From Roseateles depolymerans (GTDB taxonomy: Bacteria > Pseudomonadota > Gammaproteobacteria > Burkholderiales > Burkholderiaceae_C): a DNA stretch of 64,000 nt. The position numbers were made by a program, and so were the translations under genes. The stretch lies in NCBI RefSeq assembly GCF_003387155.1, contig NZ_QUMT01000002.1, positions 1,183,694 to 1,247,693 on the forward strand, given 5' to 3'. Within the stretch, counting starts at the first letter, position 1, and each line of letters opens with the position of its first letter. The notes beneath the pieces are model-generated. The model ran no database searches, had not been told where the DNA came from, and saw only the letters and a list, made by a program, of their open reading frames with translations. Below, one piece after another: positions 8,896 to 18,566 of this stretch.

Positions 8896-9572
8896 TCGCG
8901 CAGCTCGCACACGTAGCCCATGCCGCGCACCGCATGGATCAGGCGCCCCGGCACCGGATCATTGATGCGCAGGCGAAGACGCCGCATGGCGACGTCCACC
9001 ACGTTGGTGTCGCTGTCGAAATTCATGTCCCAGATGTGGGAGGCGATCTCGCTGCGCGACAGCACCTCCCCCTGGCGGCGCATCAGCAGGTGCAGCAAGT
9101 TGAATTCGCGAGCGCTCAAATGCAGCCGTTGCCCGCCTCGGGTGACGGTGCGCGCCGGGACGTTCAGCCGCAGATCGTCCAGCACCAGCACATCTTCTTC
9201 CCGCTGCGGGCCTCGTCGCAGCAAGGTCCGGATGCGGGCCAGCAATTCAGCAAATGCGAAGGGCTTGACCAGGTAATCATCAGCCCCCAGCTCCAGGCCA
9301 TGGACACGATCGGCCAACGCGTCTCTGGCGCTCAGGAACAGCACCGGGACCTGACGTCCAGCCGCCGTCTGCCGCAGGCGTTTGAGCACGGTCCAGCCGT
9401 CCAGCCCGGGCAGCATCACGTCCAGCACGATCAGGTCGTAGGGCTGCTCGACGGCCAGATGCAGGCCGGTGTGGCCATCGGCGGCCATGTCCACCACGAA
9501 GCCGGCTTCGCCCAGCCCCTGCTTGAGGTAGTCGCCCGCGCGGGCTTCGTCCTCCACCACCAGAATGCGCAA
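8892..9572 (-). CDS. OmpR-family response regulator, CusR/HprR-like
   Basis: The protein has 226 residues. The receiver domain (1-115) has acidic pocket E8/D9, phosphoacceptor D51 in LDVMLPG, and K101 in LVKPFAF. A winged-helix DNA-binding domain follows, with the motif [17 protein letters not shown] typical of heavy-metal response regulators. It overlaps the kinase start by four bases, so the two are translationally coupled. Probable targets include its own operon and the divergent GlcG/hiuH pair. CusR, CopR, IrlR and HprR cannot be told apart by domain alone. Confidence 0.9.
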   Translation of the reverse strand: MRILVVEDEARAGDYLKQGLGEAGFVVDMAADGHTGLHLAVEQPYDLIVLDVMLPGLDGWTVLKRLRQTAAGRQVPVLFLSARDALADRVHGLELGADDYLVKPFAFAELLARIRTLLRRGPQREEDVLVLDDLRLNVPARTVTRGGQRLHLSAREFNLLHLLMRRQGEVLSRSEIASHIWDMNFDSDTNVVDVAMRRLRLRINDPVPGRLIHAVRGMGYVCELRE

Positions 9573-9688
9573 AACAGTCTCCTTGTTCGCCAGGGCGTGA
9601 GGATGCCTGAAGCGCGCGAGAGGGTCGATGGCAAAGATGTCATCAAACCGTCAGCGTCGCAGCAGCGACCGGTTTCTACAGTGGCGGC
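9573..9688. promoter_or_regulatory. divergent promoter region between the regulator and glcG-like genes
   Basis: This 116-bp gap serves two divergent units. It contains GATGTCATC at about 9644-9652, a CusR-type half-site (TGTCAT), followed by CCGTCAGCG. An autoregulatory operator for the adjacent regulator is expected here; the exact site is inference. Confidence 0.35.
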
Positions 9689-10231
9689 ATGTCTTCCAAA
9701 CACCGCTCTCCCCGGCCCCTGGTGACCACAATGTCGTCCGAAAAATCGCCTTCACTGTGGGCCTTGACGATGGCTCTCGGGGCCGCCAGCAGCCTCCATG
9801 CAGCGCCTGCCAATCACCCCTTGACGTTGGAGGAGGCCCAGACGCTGGCGTCAAATGCCCAAGCCGCCTGCCAGGCGCTGGGACGTGAGATCGCCGTCGG
9901 CGTGGTGGATGCCAGTGGGCAGAGCTTGCTGCTGCTGCGCAATCCGTCGGTCGGCCCCCACAACCTGGAGGCGGCCCGGCGCAAGGCCTTCACCGCCCTG
10001 TCCACGAAACAGAGCACGCTGATGCTGGGTCGGCAGGCCCGAAGCCAACCGGACACGGCCGCGCTGCAATATCTGCCGGAGCTCCTGTTGCTCGGCGGCG
10101 GCGTGCCGGTGAGACGTGCAGAGGCAGTCGTAGGCGCCGTTGGCGTGGCGGGGGGTGGCGGTCCGGAGAACGATGACCGCTGTGCACAGTCCGCCGCACA
10201 AGCGTTTGCTGCCACAACAGCCACCCCTTGA
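9689..10231 (+). CDS. GlcG/HbpS-family exported protein
   Basis: The protein has 180 residues. After a hydrophobic stretch ending in SSLHAAPA, the body (about 45-150) carries family features of GlcG/HbpS (DUF336): LTLEEAQTLASNAQAAC, VGVVDASGQ, a segment AARRKAFTALST, and the Gly-rich LLLGGGVPVR. Members bind haem or cobalamin-like cofactors or act as accessory proteins; a catalytic role is not established. An internal ATG at 9731 would give a more compact signal peptide. It is followed 34 bp later by the hydroxyisourate hydrolase gene on the same strand. Confidence 0.75.
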   Translation: MSSKHRSPRPLVTTMSSEKSPSLWALTMALGAASSLHAAPANHPLTLEEAQTLASNAQAACQALGREIAVGVVDASGQSLLLLRNPSVGPHNLEAARRKAFTALSTKQSTLMLGRQARSQPDTAALQYLPELLLLGGGVPVRRAEAVVGAVGVAGGGGPENDDRCAQSAAQAFAATTATP

Positions 10232-10265
10232 ACCTGATTGCATGAACCCCCAAAGGAGTCTGACG

Positions 10266-10694
10266 ATGCGTATGTCGATGATTGCTGCCGCCCTGCTGGC
10301 CGCCCAATTGGGCACCGCCGCCCTGCCCGCACGGGCCGAGGCCCAGAACCCGCTGAGCGTGCACGTACTGGACCTGCAAACCGGTCAACCGTCGCCCGGC
10401 ATCCAGGTCGACCTGGAACGCCGCGGGGACGGCGGAGAGTGGCAGCCGCTGGGCAGCGGCACCACGGATGCACAGGGACGCATCCGCGCCCTCGTGCCCG
10501 CCAAGGCGCTGGACCAGTGGCGGACTGGCGACTACCGCGTGGTGTTCCGCACGGGCGATTTCTACGCCAGGAAACACCAGCCGAGTTTCTTCCCGGAAAT
10601 CCCGGTGGTGTTCCGCGTGGACAGCGCACAGCAGCACTATCACGTGCCGCTGCTGCTCAGCCCCTACGGCTTCTCGACCTATCGGGGCAACTGA
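10266..10694 (+). CDS. hiuH: periplasmic 5-hydroxyisourate hydrolase (transthyretin-like)
   Basis: The protein has 142 residues with a signal peptide (IAAALLAAQLGTAALPARA). The transthyretin fold follows with the usual active-site His33 (VHVLDLQTG), an Arg in GRIR (72-74) and His126 (YHVPLLLSPYGFSTYRG). The C-terminal tetrapeptide is YRGN where the family signature is YRGS. The enzyme hydrolyses 5-hydroxyisourate in urate breakdown, here in the periplasm as for E. coli HiuH. The start is set by AAAGGAG eight bases upstream. Its position beside a CusRS/HprRS-type pair mirrors E. coli. Confidence 0.85.
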   Translation: MRMSMIAAALLAAQLGTAALPARAEAQNPLSVHVLDLQTGQPSPGIQVDLERRGDGGEWQPLGSGTTDAQGRIRALVPAKALDQWRTGDYRVVFRTGDFYARKHQPSFFPEIPVVFRVDSAQQHYHVPLLLSPYGFSTYRGN

Positions 10695-10834
10695 ACGGGC
10701 GGGCCCGTTGAGAGCTCTCTGGCCCGTCCGCCCCTAAGGGCCCACGCCGCAAGGTTTGTGCGTGGCGCCATCGCCATCGCCGTCAGGCCCGTGGCCCTGA
10801 GGCGATGCGCGGGCGGCGGGGGCTTTTAGAGGGC

Positions 10835-10990
10835 TTAGATGTATCCCAACAGCAGCAGGACGAGCAGGATCACCACCACCAGGCCCAGGCCGCCGCTGGG
10901 GTAGTAGCCCCATTCGCGGCTGTGCGGCCAGGTCGGCAGCGCGCCGATCAGAAGCAGGATCAGAATGACGAGCAGGATGGTGCTGATCAT
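10835..10990 (-). CDS. DUF3309-type membrane microprotein
   Basis: This 51-aa gene encodes a hydrophobic N-terminal segment (STILLVILILLLIGALPTW), a short loop with SREWGYYPSGG, and a second hydrophobic segment (LGLVVVILLVLLLLG). The pattern is diagnostic of the DUF3309 family of tiny two-helix membrane proteins of unknown function. An ACGGAGT ribosome site precedes the ATG. The gene lies between hiuH and recQ and is transcribed alone. Confidence 0.85.
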   Translation of the reverse strand: MISTILLVILILLLIGALPTWPHSREWGYYPSGGLGLVVVILLVLLLLGYI

Positions 10991-11114
10991 GGGTGGACTC
11001 CGTTTGAGTTGTGGGTCGAAGCGGGGATCGATCCCCGTCCGCCCATCTGGCAATGGCTGTGCCCAGTCCCCCTGACTCGGGGCCGGTGGGCGCGAGACTT
11101 GCCCAGAAAGCGTC

Positions 11115-13043
11115 ATGCCCACACGTCCCTCCCGCGCCCCTCGCGCCGCCGCCGCGGCCCTCCCGTCCCCACGCCAGCTGCAGCAGCAGCTCCAGCGATT
11201 CGGCCTGCGTCGCTGGCGGCCCGGCCAGGAAGAAGTGGTGGACCGGGTGCTGCGCGGGCTCAACACGCTGTCCGTCATGCCCACCGGCGCGGGCAAGTCC
11301 TTGTGCTTCCAGGTGCCCGCCAGCTTGCTGCCCCACCGCACCCTGGTCGTCTCCCCACTGATTGCCTTGATGCAGGACCAATGCGAACGCCTCAATGGCC
11401 TGGGCGTGGCCGCGGTCCAGCTCCACAGCGGCCTGGATGCCGCCACGCTGCGCCAGCAAAATGAAGCGGCCCTGGACGGCTCGGCCAAGGTGGTGCTGGT
11501 CACGCCTGAGCGCCTGAGCGACGACGAGTGGCTGACTGCCCTCGCCGCCTCCGGCCCGACCGACCTCCTGGTCGTGGATGAAGCCCACTGCATTTGTGAA
11601 TGGGGCCATGACTTCCGGCCCGCCTTCCTCAAGATCGGCGAGGCCGTCCAGCGACTGGGCCGGCCAACCGTGCTGGCCCTGACCGCCACGGCCACCGACG
11701 AAGTGATGGCCGATATTGCGGAGCAATTGCGCATCCCGCGCAGCGGCTGCCTGGCGGCCAGCAGCTTCCGCGCCAACCTGCGCTACCGCGTCGAGCCTCT
11801 GGCCGATGAGGACGACAAGCGCCAGCGCCTGTTGCAACGGGTCGCGGAGCGCCAGGGGCCGTCCATCGTCTACACCGCCACGGTGAAGGCCGCCGAGGCA
11901 GCCCATCAGGCGCTGCGCGACGCAGGCCATGACGCGGTGCTCTATCACGGCCGCCTGCGTGCGGCCCAGCGGCAGGCGGCGCAGGAGGCCTTCATGTCCG
12001 GCCAGTCCCCGGTGATGGTGGCCACCAATGCGTTCGGGCTGGGCATCGACAAGGCGGACATCCGCCAGGTCATCCACTACCAGTTGCCCGCCGGGCTGGA
12101 TGTCTACTACCAGGAATCCGGCCGCGCCGGCCGTGACGGTCAGCCGGCCGACTGCACGCTGCTGTTTGTCCACAGCGACAAGGCGGTGCAGCAGTTCTTC
12201 CTGAACGGCCGGTATCCCCGCCCGGAAGATGCGACAGCCTTGCAGGAGGCGCTTCGCACGGCCCCGCCCGTTCCCGCGGATGGGCCTGCTGCCTGGACGC
12301 TGGAAGCGCTGCATGAACGACTGCAGCGCCCGCTCAACAAGCTGAAGGTGCTGACGGGGCTGCTGGAGCGCGAAGGCTGGCTGGACCGTGATGAGCACGG
12401 CGGCCTGCGTCTGGTGGATCCGCCGCCGGGTGACCGGGACGCCCTGGCCGAGACGCTGCAGCGCTACGAAGACAAGGAAGAGCAGGACCGCAAACGGCTG
12501 GAGCAGATGGTGTTCTACGCGCAGACGGGCCTGTGCCGCTGGCAGGTGCTGCTGGAGGCCTTTGGTGAGGGGCAGGATGTCCAGCGGTGCCACGGCTGCG
12601 ACAACTGTCAGCGGATGGACGTCCATCAGCAGGAGTTGCGGCTCCGGGAAGCGGTGGCGGAAGCGGCGGATGAGGTGGAGCGGGAGGCGGCATCTTCCGC
12701 GAAAGGAGACGCGGCGACGGGCGCCCGTGCTCACACCCAGACGGGTAGCAACGTCACGCCCATCGAGGCGGCGCTGTCCGGCGCCAGGTCCACGGGCGCC
12801 ATCGGCAGCGAGGGGGCGAGCCACGCTCAAGGCGCGAAGGCGCCCGCCAGGTCCACCCCGGCAGCATCACCGCCCCCTGCCTTCCAGCCCGGCGACATCG
12901 TGCGCGTGCCGCGTTATGGCCTTGGAGAAGTGATCAGCGCCAGCACGGAGAGCGTGACGGTGCGATTCGGCCGTGAAGAGCGCAGCTTCCTGCCGTCGTT
13001 CGTGCGCAAGGCCAGGATGCCCAAGCCGCGAAAAGCGGCGTGA
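11115..13043 (+). CDS. recQ: RecQ-family ATP-dependent DNA helicase
   Basis: The protein has 642 residues. The helicase core has MPTGAGKS (K61), the DEAH box at 155-158, and LTATATDEV, then motifs IV-VI including [19 protein letters not shown] and [11 protein letters not shown] RecQ zinc-binding region follows with Cys residues in LCRW and CHGCDNC. Beyond it the usual HRDC domain is replaced by a low-complexity linker (about 530-585) and a basic C-terminal module around [15 protein letters not shown]. The module resembles a small SH3-like or RQC-independent tail. It should unwind DNA 3' to 5' in recombination and repair; paralogues with alternative tails exist, so it may not be the main RecQ. 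Confidence 0.88.
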   Translation: MPTRPSRAPRAAAAALPSPRQLQQQLQRFGLRRWRPGQEEVVDRVLRGLNTLSVMPTGAGKSLCFQVPASLLPHRTLVVSPLIALMQDQCERLNGLGVAAVQLHSGLDAATLRQQNEAALDGSAKVVLVTPERLSDDEWLTALAASGPTDLLVVDEAHCICEWGHDFRPAFLKIGEAVQRLGRPTVLALTATATDEVMADIAEQLRIPRSGCLAASSFRANLRYRVEPLADEDDKRQRLLQRVAERQGPSIVYTATVKAAEAAHQALRDAGHDAVLYHGRLRAAQRQAAQEAFMSGQSPVMVATNAFGLGIDKADIRQVIHYQLPAGLDVYYQESGRAGRDGQPADCTLLFVHSDKAVQQFFLNGRYPRPEDATALQEALRTAPPVPADGPAAWTLEALHERLQRPLNKLKVLTGLLEREGWLDRDEHGGLRLVDPPPGDRDALAETLQRYEDKEEQDRKRLEQMVFYAQTGLCRWQVLLEAFGEGQDVQRCHGCDNCQRMDVHQQELRLREAVAEAADEVEREAASSAKGDAATGARAHTQTGSNVTPIEAALSGARSTGAIGSEGASHAQGAKAPARSTPAASPPPAFQPGDIVRVPRYGLGEVISASTESVTVRFGREERSFLPSFVRKARMPKPRKAA

Positions 13044-13058
13044 CGCGCCGAGTCGGCC

Positions 13059-14159
13059 TCACACCATCAGCTCGGCCACGCGCTCGGCCAGCGCCAGGGA
13101 GGCCGTCAGCCCGGGCGACTCGATGCCGAACAGGTTCATCAAGCCCGCCTGGCCATGCTGCGCCGGCCCCTGCAGCAGGAAGTCCGCGGCGGCTTCGCCA
13201 GGGCCGCTGATCTTGGGCCGGATGCCCGAATACGCGGGCTGCAATGCGCCGTCCGGCAGCCCAGGCCAGTAGCGCCGGATCTCCGCATAAAACGCATCCG
13301 CCCGGCGGGGATCCACCCGGTAGTCCTCCGACTCGACCCACTCCACATCGGGGCCGAATCGTGCCTGTCCGCCCAGGTCCAGGGTCAGATGCACGCCCAG
13401 CCCTCCCGGCTCCGGCACCGGATAGACCAGTCGCGAGAACGGCGCCCGTCCCCGCAGGCTGTAGTAGTTGCCCTTGGCCAGATGCAGCGGCGGCACCAGC
13501 GCCTGCGGCATGCCGTGCAGGCCTGCTGCCACCCGCTGCGCCCCGAGACCGGCTGCATTGATCACCACAGCAGCCTGGATCTCCATCGGCTCCGCCCCGC
13601 CGATCTCCAGCTGGATGCCCTGTTCGCCGCAGTCCCCGGACAGCACCGGCGCATCAAACGCCACCATGCCGCCCGACGCCTCGAAATCCCCCCGCAGTGC
13701 CAGCATCAGCCCATGGCTGTCGACGATGCCGGTGGAACGGCTGTCCAGCGCGGCGACGCATTGCAGCGAGGTCTCGCGGCTCATGGCCTGCGCGCCGGTC
13801 ATCATGGCCAGCTCCTGCACGCCGTTGCGGCGACCGGTGTCGGCGAGCTGTTCCAGCTTGGCCTGCTGTTCCACGGACGTGGCCACGATGAACTTGCCGC
13901 AGCGCTGATGCGCCACGCCGCGTGCCGCGCAGTAGTCATACAGCAGCGCCTTGCCGCGCACGCACAGCTCGGCCTTGAGCGATCCGGTGGGGTAGTAGAT
14001 GCCGGCGTGAATGACCTCGCTGTTGCGGGAGCTGGTGCCCGTGCCGATGTCCGTGCCCTGCTCCAGCACCAGCGTCTCCAGGCCGCGCTGCGACATCTCC
14101 CGCGCCACCGCCAGGCCAACCACGCCCGCGCCGATCACGATGCAGTCCACTTGCTCCAT
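13059..14159 (-). CDS. FAD-dependent oxidoreductase of the LhgO/DadA-like family
   Basis: The protein has 366 residues from the preferred ATG. The N-terminal FAD-binding motif [15 protein letters not shown] is followed by the conserved [14 protein letters not shown], which is typical of L-2-hydroxyglutarate oxidase and related enzymes. A long substrate domain ([19 protein letters not shown]) and a C-terminal FAD-contact segment ([18 protein letters not shown]) follow. It most likely oxidises a 2-hydroxy acid such as L-2-hydroxyglutarate. An upstream ATG at 14198 would add 13 residues before the dinucleotide fold and lacks a good ribosome site. Confidence 0.8.
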   Translation of the reverse strand: MEQVDCIVIGAGVVGLAVAREMSQRGLETLVLEQGTDIGTGTSSRNSEVIHAGIYYPTGSLKAELCVRGKALLYDYCAARGVAHQRCGKFIVATSVEQQAKLEQLADTGRRNGVQELAMMTGAQAMSRETSLQCVAALDSRSTGIVDSHGLMLALRGDFEASGGMVAFDAPVLSGDCGEQGIQLEIGGAEPMEIQAAVVINAAGLGAQRVAAGLHGMPQALVPPLHLAKGNYYSLRGRAPFSRLVYPVPEPGGLGVHLTLDLGGQARFGPDVEWVESEDYRVDPRRADAFYAEIRRYWPGLPDGALQPAYSGIRPKISGPGEAAADFLLQGPAQHGQAGLMNLFGIESPGLTASLALAERVAELMV

Positions 14160-14261
14160 CCGGGTTCCGTTCTCTTCGATGCACAGAGTGGAGGGCATTA
14201 TGAACGTCGAACGATCAGCGTCGCGGAACCCACCCCTTCCCAGGTCCCCTGAGCCGACGCA

Positions 14262-15644
14262 TCAATCGAGCGGCAGCTCGACCTGATCGAGAAACTCCGG
14301 CACCGAGACCGTCCCGCCCATTCGCTCTTCGATGGCCTGGCGCAACGTGTCTGACGCGGTCGGCTCGCCATGGGTGACGTACACGCGCCTGGGCCGCCGC
14401 GTGGGGGTGGCCAGCCATTGCAGCAACTGTTCCTGGTCCGCGTGTGAGGACATGCCCTGCAGCTGACGGACTTCCGCACGCACGGGGATCCATTCCCCAT
14501 GCAGGCGGATGCGCTCCGCGCCCGCCACCAGTGCCGCGCCGCGGGTGCCCATCGCCTGGTAGCCGGCGAACAGCAGGGTGTGCTGGGCGTGCGGCGCCAG
14601 CGCCTTGAGATGGTGCAGCACGCGCCCGCCCGTGGCCATGCCGCTGGCGGCCACGATCACGCTCGGATATGCAGGCCGGTTCAATTCGCGCGAGGCTTGC
14701 TCAGAGGCCACGTAGCGGACCTCGGCCGCCAGGTCTTGCAGATCCTGCTCGGTCAGGCGCTGCTCGTCGGCATGAGGCCGAAGCAGCTGACTCACCCGCA
14801 TGGCCATGGGGCTGTTCAGATACAGCGGCAGATCGGGGATTCGTCGTTCCCGCTTGAGCTTGAGGATGGCGTGCAGCACTGCCTGGGCCCGCCCCACCGC
14901 AAAGGCCGGGATCAGCGTCGTTCCGCCGCGCGCGGCCGTGCGTGAAAGGATCTGTGCGAGCTCATCGTCGCCCGGCGGGACCGGGTGACGCCGATCCCCA
15001 TAGGTCGACTCCACCACCACGATGTCCGCATCCGGTGCGGGCGCGGGCGGCAGCATCATGGGATCATCGGAGCGTCCCAGGTCGCCCGAGAACAGCAGCG
15101 AGCCGAATCCTCCGGCCAGGTGCACGCTGGCAGCACCGATGATGTGCCCCGCATGGCTGAAGGTGGCTTGCCACCCTGGCAACACATCAAAGCGTTCACC
15201 GAATCGATGGGCCTTCACATGATTCAGCACCCGCTCCGCCATCGCTTCGGTATAGAGCGGCAAGGCCGCCGCATGCTTGCTGAAATGATGGCGATTGGCA
15301 TAACGCGCGTCCTCCTCCTGCAGCCGCCCGGCGTCGCGCAGCAGAATGGGCAGGAGGTCCGCCGTGCCGGGCGTCACATGCACGGGTCCGGAGAACCCTT
15401 CCTCCATGAGCCGGGGAAGGTAGCCACTGTGATCCAGGTGCGCGTGGGTGAGGATCACCGCATCGATGGAGGCGGGCTCGACGGGAAAAGGCGCCCAATT
15501 GCGCAGGCGCAACTGCTTGAGCCCCTGGAAGAGTCCGCAGTCCACCAACAGCCGCCGGCCTTCATGGTCAATGAGATAACGCGACCCGGTGACGGTGCCC
15601 ACGGCACCGAGAAACTGCAGCCGCGCGTGCGGGATGGTACTCAT
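14262..15644 (-). CDS. MBL-fold metallo-hydrolase with beta-CASP and RNA-specificity domain
   Basis: The protein has 460 residues. It has the metallo-beta-lactamase signature HAHLDH (H67, H69, D71, H72), the later ligand His in SHAGHIIGA, the Asp in FSGDLG, a beta-CASP insert (VESTYGDRRHP, IPAFAVGRAQ), and the C-terminal RMM-like motif SSHADQEQLL followed by THGE. Such proteins resemble CPSF-73/RNase J nucleases. In betaproteobacteria they are often found beside low-oxygen or stress genes and their substrate is not settled. The start is fixed by TGGAGG. It lies 17 bp after the P-type ATPase gene, so they form an operon. Confidence 0.85.
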   Translation of the reverse strand: MSTIPHARLQFLGAVGTVTGSRYLIDHEGRRLLVDCGLFQGLKQLRLRNWAPFPVEPASIDAVILTHAHLDHSGYLPRLMEEGFSGPVHVTPGTADLLPILLRDAGRLQEEDARYANRHHFSKHAAALPLYTEAMAERVLNHVKAHRFGERFDVLPGWQATFSHAGHIIGAASVHLAGGFGSLLFSGDLGRSDDPMMLPPAPAPDADIVVVESTYGDRRHPVPPGDDELAQILSRTAARGGTTLIPAFAVGRAQAVLHAILKLKRERRIPDLPLYLNSPMAMRVSQLLRPHADEQRLTEQDLQDLAAEVRYVASEQASRELNRPAYPSVIVAASGMATGGRVLHHLKALAPHAQHTLLFAGYQAMGTRGAALVAGAERIRLHGEWIPVRAEVRQLQGMSSHADQEQLLQWLATPTRRPRRVYVTHGEPTASDTLRQAIEERMGGTVSVPEFLDQVELPLD

Positions 15645-15661
15645 GATCGACCTCCAGGGCT

Positions 15662-18277
15662 TCAAGGGAAGGCAGCGGCCACCAAGCGCCGCTTCGACAG
15701 CTGCGCTGCCACCAGCGACACCACCAGCACCGCGAGGATGGCCGCGGCCAGGCCCATCGCCGACGGCTGCGCCATGCGCAGCAACGTCCGACCTGGCGTC
15801 CAGGCGATCAGCCCGGCGAAAAGTGCGACGGTCACGAGGGCCACCAGCCAATACGCATGTGCGCCGGGTTCCGTCAGCGACCGCCATCCATTGCCGAGCA
15901 TGACGTTCTGCGCGACCAGCATCAGGTTGCCGACCATCAACGCAACAATGGCCAGCGTGCGGGCCTCCTCCGCCGGCAGATCCCATCGCAGCGCAACGCA
16001 GTACACCGCCAGGGTGGCGACCAACAGCAGCCCTCCCTGGAGGAGCCCGGTGGTCAGGTGCCGAAGGGCCGGGACGGTTCCGCCCCGGCGGCGTGGTGGA
16101 CGCTGCATCAGGTCCGAGGACGCCGGCGCGTTCTCGAACGCCAGCGAGCACATCGGATCCACCACCATCTCCACCAGCACCACATGCACCGGCCCCATCA
16201 GGGGCGGCAAGCCGATGAGCAGCGGGAGCAAGGTCAGGCCGGCAATTGGCACATGGATGGCGGCGATGTAGGCGATGGCCTTGAGCAGGTTGTCGTAGAT
16301 CCTCCGCCCCAGGCGGATACCGCCGATGATGTGACTGACGTCGTCGTCCAGCAGGACGATCCCTGCGGCCTCCCTCGCCACGTCGGTGCCGCGTCGCCCC
16401 ATCGCAATGCCGGCATGCGCGGCATGCAGCGCGGGCGCGTCATTCACGCCGTCCCCGGTCATGGCCACGACTTCATCGTTGGCTCGGAGTGCCTGGACGA
16501 TGCGCAGCTTGTGCTGCGGACGCACGCGGGCAAACACCCTCACCTGTCGAACGGCCTCGCGCAGATCGAGGTCGCTCAGACCCTCCAGGGCAGCGCCCTC
16601 CAGCACCCCGCCACTGACGTCAATCCCAGCCTGGCCCGCAATGGCCATCGCCGTGGCGACGTGATCGCCCGTGATCATGAAGACGGCAATGCCAGCCGCC
16701 CGGGCATCAGCGATCGCGGGCGGGACCGCCGGGCGCAGGGGATCTTCAAAGGCCAACAGGCCTGTGAACTGGAATGCCTGATCGTGCAGCGCGGCAGGCG
16801 TGTCTTCGGCGCACCGGGACTGCGCCACGGCAATGACCCGAAGGCCCTGCGCGGCCAGCGCAAGGATCTGCGCGTTCAACGTGGCCAGCTCCTCGCCGCC
16901 AAGGCCGCAGAGCCGCGCCACCGCCTCCGGAGCACCCTTGGCCGCACACCAGCGGCCATGGGCCCCGCTCCAGAGGTTGGCCATGACCAGGCATTCCGGC
17001 GTCATCCCATCGTGCCTGACGAGGCGTCGGTCCTGCGCAAGCCAGTCTTGCTGCAGGTCACTCAACCCGTGGGACTCGATGGGCAGGGACAGGATGTCGA
17101 GGTCCATCGGATCCACGCTGCCCGGACTCACCGCGGCCTGCGCCGCCACGATCAGGCCACGCCCGCTGGGCGAGAGTTGCGAGATCTGGGCCTTGCGTTG
17201 GCTCCGATCCGCCGGCAGCATCAGGCGGTTGCCAGCGACGTGCAATGCCCGCACCGCCATCCGGTTCTCGGTCATGGTCCCCGTCTTGTCCAGACAGAGG
17301 ACGGTGCACGCCCCCAGCGCCTCGATGACCGCGGATCGCCTGACCAGCACCCGGATCCGGCTCATCCGCCAGGCTCCCAAGGCAAAGAACACGGAAAGCA
17401 CCATCGGAAACTCTTCGGGAAGCATGGACATCCCGAGGGCGATCGCCGCCAGAAGGCCCTCCAGCCACCGGCCATGCAGGGCCCCGTACCACAGCGCCAG
17501 GGCCGCACAACTGGCCAGGGCCAGCACGGAGAACGCCAACGCCAGGCGCCGGATCTGCTCCTCCAGCGGGGAGCGAACCTGTTCCATGCCTGCCAGCGAC
17601 GCGCCGATGCGGCCGAGCTGGGAGTCTTCGCCAATGGCCACCACTTCGGCGACGCCTTCTCCCCGGACCACGAGGGTGCCGGCAAACACCTGGCTGTCCT
17701 CGCAGCCAGAAGGCCTGGCGCCGCTAAAGGAACTCGCTACCGGGCTGTCCGCAGCACCTTCGCGGGTCGGCCACGCGGCTTGCCAGTTGGGGCCCGCCGC
17801 CACCTTGGCGACCGGCGCCGACTCGCCGGTCAGCATCGATTCATCCACGGACAGGCCGCTGGAGGCGATGACAACGGCGTCCGCCCCCACCCGCTCGCCC
17901 TCGCCGATCAGCAAGGTGTCACCGGGCACCAGCTCCCGGGCGTCGATCACGCAGGCGGCGCCGTCTCGCTGCACCCGTACCTTCGGTGCACTCAGCTCCC
18001 GCAAGGCGTCCAGGGCCCGTGCGCTGCGCCATTCCTGAAAGATCACCAGCCCCACGCTCAGGAGCGCAAAGCATCCCAGCATCAGCCCCTCACCCAGGTC
18101 GCCAATCAGCACATAGAGCGAAGCGGCGAGCAGCAGCAGCACAAACATCGGCTCCCGCACGACGCTGGCGAGCAAGGCCGACCACCGAGAGGGCTTGGCG
18201 CGCGCCAGGTCGTTGTAGCCCGACACCTGGCGGCGCTGGGTCACCTGCGCGGACGTCAGACCCGCAGAGGCCCGCAT
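15662..18277 (-). CDS. cation-transporting P-type ATPase (Ca2+/Na+-pump-like)
   Basis: The protein has about 871 residues. It has an N-terminal cation-ATPase domain (GLTSAQVTQRRQVSGYNDL), the actuator motif LTGES, phosphorylation motif DKTGTMTENRM, nucleotide-domain GAPEAV, hinge TGDGVNDAPAL, and ten predicted membrane helices including a C-terminal cluster. It belongs to the P2-type group (SERCA/PMR1-like); metal-binding CPC motifs of P1B pumps are absent. The residue pattern in helix 4 (LPEEFPMV) fits a calcium-type pump. The start is uncertain: an in-frame GTG at 18343 would overlap the upstream small gene, whereas the ATG at 18277 begins just after it. Confidence 0.82.
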   Translation of the reverse strand: MRASAGLTSAQVTQRRQVSGYNDLARAKPSRWSALLASVVREPMFVLLLLAASLYVLIGDLGEGLMLGCFALLSVGLVIFQEWRSARALDALRELSAPKVRVQRDGAACVIDARELVPGDTLLIGEGERVGADAVVIASSGLSVDESMLTGESAPVAKVAAGPNWQAAWPTREGAADSPVASSFSGARPSGCEDSQVFAGTLVVRGEGVAEVVAIGEDSQLGRIGASLAGMEQVRSPLEEQIRRLALAFSVLALASCAALALWYGALHGRWLEGLLAAIALGMSMLPEEFPMVLSVFFALGAWRMSRIRVLVRRSAVIEALGACTVLCLDKTGTMTENRMAVRALHVAGNRLMLPADRSQRKAQISQLSPSGRGLIVAAQAAVSPGSVDPMDLDILSLPIESHGLSDLQQDWLAQDRRLVRHDGMTPECLVMANLWSGAHGRWCAAKGAPEAVARLCGLGGEELATLNAQILALAAQGLRVIAVAQSRCAEDTPAALHDQAFQFTGLLAFEDPLRPAVPPAIADARAAGIAVFMITGDHVATAMAIAGQAGIDVSGGVLEGAALEGLSDLDLREAVRQVRVFARVRPQHKLRIVQALRANDEVVAMTGDGVNDAPALHAAHAGIAMGRRGTDVAREAAGIVLLDDDVSHIIGGIRLGRRIYDNLLKAIAYIAAIHVPIAGLTLLPLLIGLPPLMGPVHVVLVEMVVDPMCSLAFENAPASSDLMQRPPRRRGGTVPALRHLTTGLLQGGLLLVATLAVYCVALRWDLPAEEARTLAIVALMVGNLMLVAQNVMLGNGWRSLTEPGAHAYWLVALVTVALFAGLIAWTPGRTLLRMAQPSAMGLAAAILAVLVVSLVAAQLSKRRLVAAAFP

Positions 18278-18284
18278 GCCGGGC

Positions 18285-18512
18285 TCATCCGTCCAGTGGC
18301 ACGCCACCGGACCAAATGGCGACCCAGGTGTCATGCACCTCACGCTGCCAGGTCAGGCAGGCATTGGGCCAGGCCATCCACAGGCCCAGCAGGATCAGGG
18401 CGGGGTCCTGGGTCTCTTCACTGGAGCCGACGGCGAGACTGCCGGTCGGGGACTTGGCTCCGCAATCGCGGGTGCGCCGGGACGGCACAACGGACGGGTT
18501 AATCTCCAGCAT
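18285..18512 (-). CDS. small hypothetical protein heading the ATPase operon
   Basis: The predicted product has 75 residues with TGGAGA before the ATG. The N-terminal half is polar. The C-terminal half is Trp-rich and amphipathic (LGLWMAWPNACLTWQ, DTWVAIWSGGVPLDG). I do not recognise a named family. The W/Q-rich helix followed by GGVP recalls the surface-binding segment of phasin or polyhydroxyalkanoate-related proteins, but that is a guess. The stop lies 7 bp before the proposed ATPase start, so it is probably cotranscribed and translated with the pump. An FNR-like box lies 55 bp upstream. Confidence 0.6.
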   Translation of the reverse strand: MLEINPSVVPSRRTRDCGAKSPTGSLAVGSSEETQDPALILLGLWMAWPNACLTWQREVHDTWVAIWSGGVPLDG

Positions 18513-18566
18513 GGCAGTCTCCAGTGGATGCAAGACTGCAATGTAGGCGCGCCGCTTGGCGCGGCC

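Noticed and set aside
10734-12830. 698-codon open frame on the minus strand
   Set aside because: It lies antisense to recQ, has no recognisable domain and only Gln/Arg/His-rich composition. It is an artefact of high GC in the third codon position.
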